Below are positions 30,931 to 42,500 of a stretch of 64,000 bases of DNA, one piece after another. The notes under the pieces are model-generated. The model ran no database searches and was not told the origin of the DNA. It was given only the letters and a program-made list of their open reading frames with translations. Positions within the stretch are counted from its first letter, which is position 1, and each line of letters starts with the position of its first letter. Source of the stretch: Siphonodentalium dalli (lineage: Eukaryota; Mollusca; Scaphopoda; Gadilida; Siphonodentaliidae). Made by a program: the position numbers and the translations under genes. The stretch spans positions 42,511,549 to 42,575,548 of the forward strand of contig CP136067.1 in NCBI GenBank assembly GCA_032622095.1. Reading direction: 5' to 3'.

Positions 30931-31245
30931 TTTCTCATACCCAAGTGCGTTCATGTTCTACAAAATCTAGTAATGGTGACATATGTCTTGAAAAATATTG
31001 TTATTCCATTTAAAATGTACCATATGTTGCTCAAATTTATATAGTCATTGGTGTATATCCTATACAAAATAATTAGCATAAATCAGACTTTAATTGTTTC
31101 ATGTATTACAATGTTTTATTTATATCTTTATTCCTTAATTTGTTGTGAATTGTTTTCATTTCTATTGTAAAAAATTCAGAATCTCGATAATAAATGTTAT
31201 ATTCAGTCTTGAGTTTGTGTCTTTCATCCAGTAAGAGGGTACAGT

Positions 31246-31458
31246 AATGTCCAAAATAATTTACCCCTAAACCACAGCAGTATTATGAGAAATTTTTCAT
31301 TATTTAGTCGGAAATATGGCTTGCTGCCATTCATCGGAAAGCTCTCGGTGAGAGCTTTCCAAAGAATGGCAACAAGCCATATTTCCGACTAAATCCTGAA
31401 AAATTTCCCATAATTCTGCTGTGGTTAAAGGGTCATATACTTTCGGCATTACTGTAGC
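31246..31458. mobile_element. Foldback MITE, TACAGTAATG ends
   Basis: Sister of 11496-11713: accacagcagtattatgaga ... cataattctgctgtggtt, with loop near ctctcggtgagag. Confidence 0.75.
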
Positions 31459-32489
31459 TACCTCACTTACTACATGCGACATCCGTGTGATGCCAATATC
31501 AGCCTATTTAATTCTTCTGGCGCTTTAAATGGTATGAATATTGAAAGATATACAGATTTCCTGTATAAATGTATGATGTTAATCATTGGGTAAATGTGAG
31601 CTTGAATTTCTGCCCCCACCCTCCAAACCGGCACTCCCTTATGTGCCATTTTATACGGGCCTGCTTTACATTATGGTAGTATACATGGGCCTCATCTATA
31701 TCTATATGAACTGTCGGTCTGTTATGTAGAAATTCACGGGGGGACAATCTAGATGGCACCAAAGGGGTCTAACAGGAGTAATTTTTTACGAGAAAGATAT
31801 TGATGTGGATTAAAATCTTATAAAGTAACGCTGTAGTTGTCAGGCAGAACAGGGGGAGGGGCAGCAAAAGATATTTCGCCAATTTCCACCAAACTTATAC
31901 ATAATCATAATACACGATATGAGGACTCGATTGGTGTGGGTTAAGCATGTTAAAATAGGCACCGTTCGAGTCAGGGGTGCACGGAAGGGGGAGGGGTACC
32001 AAAATTGATAAAAACAAAATTATAAGTTTGGTGGAAAGCGTCATTCGAGTCGGTGCATGGAGGGGGAGAGGGACATCATGATAAAAATAGTTTTAGTACC
32101 TATTTTCACCAAATGTATAAATATTCTCCGTGATACGATGAATCTAATCGGTGGTTTAAATACACTAAATTGGTGGAGAGATGGGGGGGGGGGGCATTGG
32201 ATTTGATACTATTTTATTTATTCGCCGATTTCCACCAATATTATATATATTCATATTCGTATTAGTCTAATTGTGTTATTTATAGATATCAAAAGTGACA
32301 CCGCTTGTATCAGGGATGGGGAGTGGAGAATCACTGATAAAAATATGTTTAGTGCCAATTTTCACAAAATTCATACACGAAATTTCTTCTCAATTGATAT
32401 AGTGGTTATATACTGGTTATAAACGACAAATTTGTCTGTTTGTGTTCTATATAACTTTACGGGGACCATCTATATGGCACCAAAATGGT

Positions 32490-32842
32490 TTAAAGTCATG
32501 TGAAACACTCCTGTAGGGTGATCAAATGGAGAATAATCTTGCTCAAAATTATTATCTTTACGAATATTAATCCAAATTGACAACACACATCGTCATTCAT
32601 ATATGTATTAATTAAATGCAATGACTCTCGATGTCGAAATCGTTTGCGTTAGTTTATCGCCAATAGTTGCGTCCCGAATCTGATGTAAATATTTACAATT
32701 TGAGCGTAGTTCAGACGATGTTTTCGAGTGGTAAGATAGATTTCTTTTAAATTTTCGGTGATATGAGTAGAATGCTACATTTCTCAGGTTGGTATAGCAC
32801 TATAAGTTCCACGCACCCGAACAAGTCCATAATATGTCTTTA
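32490..32842. repeat. Dispersed ~350-bp repeat (sister of 10965-11335)
   Basis: It shares tgatcaaatggagaat, tgactctcgatg, taaatatttacaattt and the terminal caagtccataatatgtcttt with the copy at 10965. Confidence 0.7.
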
Positions 32843-33321
32843 AAGGTACTCAATCCGATCAGAGGGTCCTATATTACTATTTCTTTGGCTTTGGGGGGTG
32901 AAAAATATTTGATTCGAGTCGAGGAACCCACCCATCAAAGCACAAAGTGATTAGATATCGATTTTTGAAATCTATTAATTTTCGGAGACGTAGCCCACAA
33001 GTTGGCAGAACCACGTGATCAAAACGGACAAATTGCGGGTATAAGATGGATAACTCTAAAATCAAGTGGTTATTATTGTTAATAGTATATAAGCACTTGA
33101 TTTTAGAGTTATCAATCTGACACCCGCAATTTGCCCGTTTTGAGCACGTGGTTGTGCCAAGTTGTGGGCTACATCTCCGAAAATTAATAGATTTCAAAAT
33201 TCGATATCTAATCACTCTGAGCTTTGATGGGTGGGTTCCTCGACTCGAATCAAATATTTTTTCCCCCCAAAGCCAAAGAAATAGTAATATATGACCCTCT
33301 GATCGGATTGAGTACCTTTAA
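32841..33321. mobile_element. 481-bp near-perfect TTAA hairpin MITE
   Basis: TTAAAGGTACTCAATCCGAT...ATCGGATTGAGTACCTTTAA. The arms pair almost to the centre (~33085), where a ~20-base spacer remains. It is the most symmetrical member of its family here. Confidence 0.9.
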
Positions 33322-33959
33322 CAGCTTGGTAACTTTTTACGAGGAAGATAATGGTGTGGGTTAAAATTTATAAAGTGACGCTGTTGGTGTCCGGGGCAGA
33401 AAATGGTGAGGGGCATATACGTATAATCATCTCCATGGCATGGCAACGTTCGAGTCAGTGGTGCACGGAGAGGGGCACCTATACATTTATTAAAAAGATA
33501 TATTTTTAGCGCCTGTTTCCCCAAAACTGTAAAAAATATATTCTTCTCCATGATACGAGGAATCTAATAGTGTGAAAGATGCCAAATTGGTGCCGTTTGG
33601 GTGAGAGATGAGGGCACTAAATTTGATAAAAATGTGTTTACTTGTCGATTACCACCCAACTTGTACTTAAGCTTCTCTGGAGTCTAATAGACGTGGATTA
33701 AATATGTCAAAAGTGGGATTAGAGCCATGAATGGAACTGATACACATATGTTTAGCACTAATTTCCCCACCAAAATACACATTCTTCTCCAATGATACGA
33801 GGAAACAAAATCAACTCACACGGGTTAAAGAAGCCACATTTTGGTGACGTTTCGGTCAGGGATGGAGATAGCTAGGAGGGGTACTAACACTAACTAAGAA
33901 TGTTTTAGTCTCCGATATCCACCGAAGTTACATTATATCAGCCACATAATTCGTTCTAA

Positions 33960-35566
33960 TGAGGTTTTGTCGTTCAAGTTTTACAATATCGACAAATGGT
34001 GACCGAATTAAGTCATTTAATTCACCAATTATTTTCTCTCAACTCTCATATTTATATAGGGACGGGAATCAGGGCATTCATATAGTGAGCTTGCAATAAC
34101 AAATACATACAATTAGAAAACATGGATTAAAAGTATATTTTTCATTATATACACATATAGACTTGCAAAATGAGGAACCATGAACCGTCAGAGCCTCAGA
34201 GGATTGCATGTTATAATGGCTCACGTATTATAACACAATTCTAGATATTTTCCACAAAAAAATATACTATTTATCAAGAGAGATGGAAATGTAATGAAGG
34301 CCTGTTAAGATATTGATCACATGCAGCGTGCAGTGAATTATAGATAAAAGAAAACCGTCAGTATCCCGATAATTTTCAAGATTTTCCAATACTGGAATCT
34401 GACAAGGGTACACCTGCCCTGATACAGAGGATTTCTGTTATTTATAGAACAACCTAAAATCTCGCGCTGTTTCGTGCACATGTAGCTAATATATAGCAAC
34501 ATTTCTTCTAAAGTGAGAATAATTGTCCAGTATAGCACCATGAACTGAGGTGCACCTGGGCATTTCTTACATCTGTTTCTTCGTGGATAACCGGGTGTCC
34601 TCAAACTCTTAGTCTAACCCACTATACTGCTTACATCTCTACGTATAAAACCCAATTGTCATCTGTAACTTTTGTAATGTGTTTATGGTGTCCATGATTT
34701 TATCCCAATAAAAAAAAAATATTAAAAACAAAATAAAAACAAAAAAATACGATTTTAAAATGATAACGTCTGAAGTATGCGCAGTTGTAAATAAGTAAAC
34801 ACTTCTTTGCTGGTGGGACGAATTAATCGCGATAAACAAAATGACAATCACTTCGATATGTGAGCCACTATATACGTATAATCCACGTATATAAGAATGA
34901 CGTTTTTTGATACCATTTGGATATACGATTTATGAGAATATATACGTACACGTAACACTTAGGGCAAGAGTATTATCTATTCCCACCAAATGTTCACAAC
35001 AGAGGGTTTCACATCACATTAACTTGGGCAACGCCGGGTAACCCTGCTAGAATACTAGCTCTGGCGGAGCAACGAACGCGTTACAAGCCCAAGTGTTTTC
35101 GCCATTTGCAAAGAATACATGTGCATGTATTTTGTCAGTGTGTTCTTCAATGTCTTGTTATTTTTTAATGAACAGAGGTCAATTTTTTATAAAACCTTGG
35201 GGTGGGTCCCCAATTGCCCTTTGAAAAAAAAACTTAGGCCTATGTGTTTGGTTGGAGGGGTGGGTGTCCGAGATCGGATAGGAAAAAACTTGAGTTCCCG
35301 GGGTGGTGGGTCCTAAAAATTCAAATTTCATCCTTGTATCACGTAGTCCCCCCCCCCTGCCTGAGTCGCGATTTTCTAAATGAGACGCAAATAAACCTCT
35401 AATATTCCTGGTCCGCGAGGTCCATGTGGTTAATCCATTTTCTTGTGATTCTCGATAATGAACCGAAAGAAGGAAACTCAATCCTGTCTCCAAACAAATA
35501 TTTTTGGCTGGCGCGAACGATATTTAATTATCTATTGAATATTCTCATAATTGTCACGCGGGAGAC
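33960..35566. other. Intergenic sequence without recognised genes
   Basis: Homopolymer runs (poly-A at ~34708, poly-C at ~35346) and short palindromic AT stretches only. Several 60-104 residue frames occur here; none matches a family or shows splice sites in context. Confidence 0.5.
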
Positions 35567-36040
35567 TTAAAGGCCCACTTATATAGTTTTAGAGTCACCG
35601 ATTATTTGTTTATAGTGACTTGATATACGGTTTTAATAAAAATCTATGCCATAAAATACTGTAATTCATCACCATTTGAAACATCTGTGTCTCAGAAGAT
35701 GCCCATAAAGAAATAGAAAGCAGCTGAAATCATAGAAAGATTCCCCCCGTTTTGGCTCCCAGAATTCAAACTAAAGATGAATTTTCAATGAAAGGGAATA
35801 TAACTCTATCTTTAAGATATAGAGTTACCCCCCTCCATTGAAAATAATACAATTTTGACTACAATCTAGATGAAGAAAAAAACACACGTTGACCAGTACT
35901 CAACAAAAACAACATGTTTACATTTTATTTCACCGGATAAGTTGACAATACAATGTTTTGGAGCTTCTATTTCAAATGGTATATAATATGGCATATATTT
36001 TATATATGTGATCTGGGGGTTCGAAAATTAAAGGGTCACG
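35567..36040. mobile_element. TTAA element, GGCCCACTT family, right end worn
   Basis: It starts ttaaaggcccacttatatag and runs to gttcgaaaattaaagggtca; the final gtgggcctttaa is lost. Otherwise it is collinear with 28034-28493. Confidence 0.75.
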
Positions 36041-36339
36041 GTACCGAACATGCACATTATACTTATATTTATATTTTGGTGTAGGCCTATACTTTTCAAC
36101 CTGTGAATGTGACTTGATTGTCGATAAAAAAAAGTACCTTTGAATATCTAACTATATTCAAAATATTCAACTTTAGAAAGATAAACTATAAATAGCTGGT
36201 TATCCATTTGGTTAGAATAAAATGATAAAATCCAACATTTTACTCTCATATTTATATGATTTATTTATGAACCAGTGCGTCTACAACCAGAATTGTTTCC
36301 TGCACTGAATGCAGATAATTACAAATTATAAAATCTATA

Positions 36340-36503
36340 GTGCGCACAAACCACAAAAGTTATTATGACATCAGCGTTCCATACATTATGAGGAATTGCT
36401 GTTTTGTATGCTTTCGGCGTTCCGTATTCGGCAAACTCATCAAAGATGGCGGCGACATAACGAATGCAATGTTTAGAAGATCATTTGATCGAAATTTGAT
36501 GAA
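36340..36503 (+). promoter_or_regulatory. Sbf 5' leader / core promoter: CRE-like and YY1-like motifs, upstream ATGs
   Basis: A TGACATCA motif at about 36366 is one base from the CRE palindrome. AAGATGGCGGC at 36443-36453 matches the YY1 core, which often sits just downstream of start sites of housekeeping genes. Its ATG (36446) opens a four-codon upstream ORF ending at 36460. A second uORF, 36464-36499 (11 codons plus stop), ends four bases before the main ATG. A third ATG (36469) reads through the main start out of frame to 36705. The transcription start is not visible, so which of these reach the mRNA is unknown. Confidence 0.55.
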
Positions 36504-36558
36504 ATGGCACGCTTGGTTGACTACTTCATCGTTGTTGGATATGACTACGATAAAGATA
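36504..36558 (+). CDS. Sbf: Sbf exon 1 with start codon
   Basis: ATG at 36504 has G at -3 and G at +4. It encodes [18 protein letters not shown], almost the family's exact N-terminus, which fixes the start. The donor gtatgt is at 36559, leaving one base that joins GA of the next exon to make Arg. An overlapping 121-residue open frame (36340-36705) runs in another frame and is a shadow. Confidence 0.95.
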
Positions 36559-39500
36559 GTATGTAAAATTTCGTTTTTCGTGTACATAAACAGTAATTTG
36601 CATCAAAATAATACGCTTTTCTGTCGGCCGTTGACAGAGTCAGACCGTCTGCACTTCAGAAACCGCATCCCAATTTGGCATAAACTCAAGATGATCAAGT
36701 GTTAGGGCTTTGATTGCGTATCAGTTCTATTTGTTCGATTTTTCTCTTATCTGAGTATCCTAATATTGTTTTATTTTATTTAGGGCCCTGGAAATTTGAA
36801 TGGAAAATGGGTTCAGCCTCACCTCAAGGTCCTCCGGCGAATCAAATAGCTTCAAGTTCAATAATTAATTTAAATATTAAGGAGAGATGTTCTGATTCAG
36901 ATCTGCTATTCATATGATTCAGTGATCTGTATCTATTCAATGTTTCTGTGCAGTGGCCAATGATGGCTTTGGGTTAGGCTCTCCGAGAGAAGGTGTGCTA
37001 CTGGTGGAACTCTCCAGTCTCCTGGACTGGAGTAGCGATCCTTGTTTTGCTGAGTGCCCTTACAAATTCCGTAGAATCGCTGGAGGTCGCAGTGTAAATA
37101 TAGAAGGCTGATGACTTCACTGTACGAGTGATTTAGATCTCTTGGTCGATCGTTGGATGCTTTGTGTGATCACCGAAGTTAAGCAACATCAAAATGTTTG
37201 TCTTTGGATGGTTGACCGGCTGTGGATTCCGGGTGCTGTTAACTTTCGGTGTGACTCCTGCACTTCTCTCTCTCGGGGAGGACTTGGATTGGATGAGAGT
37301 CGGTGAATCTCAAAAAGAACAGGAGACCCAGAATAGTGTAGTGGTTGCGGTGTAAATATAGAAGGCCGATGACTTCTCTGCATGAGAGGCCAATACACTT
37401 GGATGCGTGTCTGTTGGCGACTCCGGATGCTGTCAACTTTCGGTGCGACTCCCGACTTCTCTCTCTCTCTCGATCTGTTACTGTGTAACAGAACGAGAGA
37501 GAGATGTGGCAGCACCCGAAATCCCAAGCCGGTCACCCATCCAAGGACTAACCGAGCTTGATGTTGCTTAACATTGGTGATCAAACAAAGCGTCTAACGG
37601 CTGTGACCAAGAGATCTAGACCTCTCATGCAGAGAAGTCATCGGCCTTCTATATTTACAACACGACCGCTACACACACAACAGAATCATCAACTTGGTTC
37701 TAGTAAATTGTCATTTTTACGAAGAAGGAATGTTTGTATTGGTTGCAGCTACCTTAGTACACCTGAGTTGGAACGGCCATTTATTACAAGACTCCATTTC
37801 GACAATGGAAATATAGTCCCAAGATATTTGTTGCAGTGATCTTTCTGCTTTCCTTTTTCTGTGTCAGCAAGTCCTCCACTGTCCACATTTAGAGCTGGCA
37901 CCATCCCCTTCACTATCTTCACTGGGTCAGCATTAATTCCTGGAGTCTTTCTTAGAGTGATATGTTAATTCCTGTTCATCAAGCATATTTGTTATTGATT
38001 CACCTATTTGCCTGTTTTTTTTTTATGAATCGGGTGCCAGGGACCAATCTAGATCCTATTTTCAGGGCGAAATGACTTTTCCCTGCCTCAAAAATAAGGT
38101 GAAGTGGTCTTGCTCTAGGGCGAAGTGCATGTTACAAAAAAAGTTGTTCAGTAGTTGCTATAATTACGAAAATAGTTGAGATATATATACAATATACATG
38201 TATGTCAATTAAAATTATGAAAGAATGGTTGAAATAGGGAGTCTAAAAGGTTATATATTTACATCATGTCCCTAAGAAAATAGGTGAGATATATATGTCA
38301 ATTAAAATTATGAAAGAATGGTTGAAATAGGGAGTCTAAAAGGTTATATATTTACATCATTTCCCTAAGAACTATGGATAATCCCCAAACATAATTGCGA
38401 GATAATGACAGCAATTGATTTCATAATTTTGAGAGACTTGATAATCAGCAATTTTAAGCCAGAACCAACCAAAATCTGCCATGATAATTGACTAAGTTCC
38501 AATTGTAAACTGGAGATATATGTCATTATTTGTAGAGCATGCAGCAACATGTATGCAGATTACTAGTATGGCTTTTTATCCAAGGAAATATTTCTGGCGT
38601 AGGTAATTTTTTAGCCTTGGCAAATTTCTGCTAATTAACAGGGCTCTTTAGGGACACACAATTCAAGAAATCTGGCTTGTAAATTAAGCCGAACTTCCTT
38701 TGGCATGTTGCTGTTTACAACTCAAATTTGTTTTTGTCAACTTAGATTGTTCGCCTTGAATGAGACATTCTATTTTTAATGTAGGAAGTGGTACCAGCGT
38801 CGGAAAAATAATCCAAAGATTTCCAGAGAAAGATTGGGAAGATTGTCCATTTACACAGGGTATTGAACTGGTGAGTAAACATTGAACTGAATCTGTGAGC
38901 AGTCTGCTACTCTGCTACAGTAGTTCAGTTTAACGCTCTCTTTCATTTAGATATAAACATGCACATTGGAATGGTCTATTATTCATTTGGAGGGGTGTTC
39001 AGGTATTAAAAGCAGATAACAGACCAAAAAAAGCAGTTAATACAAGTGCAGAATGATTATTATTCATTACTAGTAGCGGGAAATGTTCAGATAATAAGTT
39101 CAACAATAGGTTGGTTGTTGAACTTATTATCTGAACATTTCCTTAGTTACTCGTCAATTTATTAAGTATAGAAATGGTTAATGAGTGTGAAATTAAAATT
39201 GTCTGATTTGTGTAAGATTACATGTCGTTATTCGTTCAGATCGATATAATTTCTTCATTAAAAAATTTCTTCATTTTTACTAGTACTGATGCAAACTAGA
39301 CTAATGAAACTCTTCACAGTTTAAAGATGCATAATCCGATTAATCGCCCCTCAGTTACTATTTATTTGGATTCGGGTGTAAAAAATATTTGATTCAAGTC
39401 TAGGAACCCACCTATCACAGCTCAGAGTTATCAGATATAAATTTTTGAAATCTATTATATTTTACCATCGAGAATTAATAGTGGCCCAGTAAACAGTCGA

Positions 39501-42500
39501 TTAGCCGACAAATTGCAGATGAAGATGGATAACTCTAAAATCAAGAGGCTTTCTGTTGATAATAAGGCTAAATTTCATTGAACAACATGTTGATAAATAA
39601 CACGTTTCAGGCAATTTTATACTATAGTTGACAGTAGTTAGCATTATTTTTGGGCAATTAATTGATTCTGATAACTGAAGTCGCATTTCTAAAAATGTTG
39701 TTGTTGGAATCTGATTATATAGGGACCATCGAATTGGACTGAGTACCTTTAAGAGTTAAAACATCTTTTGTATTGATCTACAGCAGAGTTATGTACAGTT
39801 AAAAAAGATAACACAACCTGGAAATTATAGGCCATTTTAACATTATTGATGTAAATTTTAATGTTATTTTCTGTCTTAACAGTTTTGTCAGCCGTCAGGA
39901 TGGTCATTAACACCACAGCGACTACCTCCAACATACTTTATCGCAGTGCTCACCGACATCGATGCCGATCGACATTATTGTGCCTCTTTAACATTTTACG
40001 AGGATGTATCTGTGACTCCTCCCAAACTGGACGAGGATATGGACGATCAGGATTCATCCGTTGTCCATCAGTCAAGAATGTATGCTCCAAAAACACTTGC
40101 CTTAGTGTCACGACTCGATTGCTTCGAAACATTCAGGGTAAGTACCGATCTTGGGGTCCAAATGATCTAAATTTGCTGCCTAAAATTTAAATAGCATGTC
40201 TCTTTTATGAAGCTTGATGATATATTCATGTGGACATTTCAAGTATTGTTTTCAGACTCAAACATATATTCCAACATCTAAATGTAAACATATAGAAATG
40301 ATAAATGGGGACTATAAAATTATATTTTTTTGGTTGTAAAATAGACATGATTTACCAGAAATAATGAAAATATGTGCACCACCTATTACTTGTTGTTTTC
40401 GGGAACAAATAGGAATTTATACATTGTCTATAAATTTTGTCCAGCAATCTTAAAAGGCAATTTTTAAAAGTCATTGAAATAGCCAAAACAGTTTAAATAT
40501 ATGGGCGGCCTCCGTGGTGGGTTAAAATAGTCACATCTAAAACCGCCATAAGCAGAAAGAATATTATATAATAGACAGATGTTGTTCTTATGCAAATCAT
40601 AAATATTGCATCTATAGATTGCATATTATTGTCACGTTTGTAGGCTTTGTTATGTAAACAAACATCAAAATGTTACAGAACCATTTCGTCGCCTGAGAAC
40701 TATAATGTCGTAAGTCCATTTTGGCGGGAAAATGAGATATTGGTATCGTTGGAATCGCCGTGAAATTGTCTTTCGATTGATGCCTATGAAACATGCATTT
40801 GCCCCCATTATACACGTTAAATGATGTGCAATATTGTTGTAAGTCCATGTGCTCAATATTTTTTCCGTTCTATAATGTCGTATCTCCTTGGCCAATTGCA
40901 TCACCCACAATCGTCAAGTGGACACACTTTGACGAATGGCGGATTCAGAAGTTTGGAGGAAAGGGTATCGCGAGAAAATCCCCCTTATTTTTTGAATATT
41001 TATCTCACGCTTGTTAATTAGTGGTTTGCTATGTTGTATTTAGAAATGTTTAGTCGAATAACTGTGTCTGTTTTAACGCATGGTATTAGATATGAAGCAT
41101 CTTATGTGTGATACTGGAGATACAACAATATTGCACTGACGTTAATGCAAGCTCCAGTTCGCTCGTTGTGACATTATATATGGAGATACGACATTAAAGC
41201 ACATATGGTTGTTTGCAAGTCTTCTGATATATATGTATATATTTTTTTCTATATTATACCGGGTTGATTGGTCCTGCAAATGCCTGTCTTCGCTATCAAA
41301 GTCACATTCCACATAGTTTTAATGTGGTTGGTTTTGATACATTTCCGACAGAAACGTTCAGGTTGTCAGAGAATATATATTTTAAATATCGGGACGTCGC
41401 TATGGGAGTTCTGTTCTGGAAACAGAGGGTGGAGAGGTGCCCACCTGATAATTTCAAATTGCGCCCCTTGTTTCAGGCCATACAAACATTTTCCAACGCT
41501 GGGACATTTGCCCCTCCCCGTATTGTGAACTGTCTAAATGGCACCTCAAGCTTTCCAACTTTTGGAATTTACAGACATAAAACCCTCCTATATTTGGAAA
41601 GTATGTCCTAAAAGAGGATACAATTAAATGTTTGCATGAAAACCACAAATTCTACACAAAATACTTGTTGGATTACTAAGGTATCTAATTAATTTTCTGA
41701 AATATCGGACTAATAGTGTATCAGGCATGGAATTCCCTGTTGAAACACCCATGAACACCATACCATCCCGCCCACAATACGTGGGTACGACCCTGGTGTA
41801 CCTGGGTACTTTCCTAATAAACCCAGCAGAGTATCCTTGTACCTCAGCACCATACCCACGTACCAATCGTGATGTACCAGAGTATACCGTGGGTTGTCCC
41901 CAGTACATACATTGTACATTTAGTGTTCACAATTCCACAGTATACCACAGTGCACCGTGGTACATAATAAAACATACCTTCGGACGGCGGTGCAAATATT
42001 GCCAGGAAAAACTATGTCTCCACACTCCACGTCATAGTTGCATGTTTGCGCATTATAATTCATTTGTATATGTAGTTTAAAAAAACAGAATGTATCATTA
42101 TTGGTCCGTCCGTCCATCTAGCCGAATGACCGTTCGCTTTTTTGTGTTTCCCGATGATAACTTTAGTAAGGATGGACTGAATTCAATGAAATTGGTATGT
42201 GAATTTACTAGCACAAAATATATACTGAACAGAATATATGCAACAATTTGCCAACAAATGAATTAATTTGAGGCATGGATTTTAGCAAAATACACCCATG
42301 TGCTCTATGAACCAAACAAACAACATGGCAATTATAATTTATGACTCTAGTGAGAAATAGAGTTCATTGCATTATATTTACACACTATGTGTTGTCATAA
42401 CTAAATCCAGCATTCTGATTGGTCGGCGCCCACGTGGCTAGTTGCAGTTATTCTCGGTGAATGCGTAACGCCTCGTAACAACAAGCTAATAACACCATCG

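Larger units (their letters stand above)
31740..33960. repeat. Degenerate ~150-bp minisatellite, interrupted
   Basis: Recurring blocks: ttccaccaaacttatacat, gatacgaggaatctaat, gtgtgggttaa, gttcgagtcagg.gtgcacgg, gaggggcacc. Copies occur across 31740-32490 and 33330-33960; between them lie the 32490-32842 repeat and the 32841-33321 hairpin. Confidence 0.7.
37065..37690. repeat. Inverted composite element made of 5S rRNA-like modules
   Basis: Left arm (~37085-37260): tgtaaatatagaaggctgat, then a 5S-like segment, then gtgactcctgcacttctctc. A middle partial copy runs ~37345-37470. The right arm (~37500-37690) is the left arm inverted. The arms share about 170 bp. No ORF here is meaningful; the 131-residue minus-strand frame crosses it by chance. 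Confidence 0.8.

Noticed and set aside
37189-37584. 131-residue minus-strand open frame
   Set aside because: It runs through the 5S-like inverted element; there is no protein-like composition and no family match.
41727-42080. 117-residue + strand open frame
   Set aside because: The sequence is a set of short inverted repeats built on taccacggta/gtgggtac-like words, with overlapping frames on both strands.
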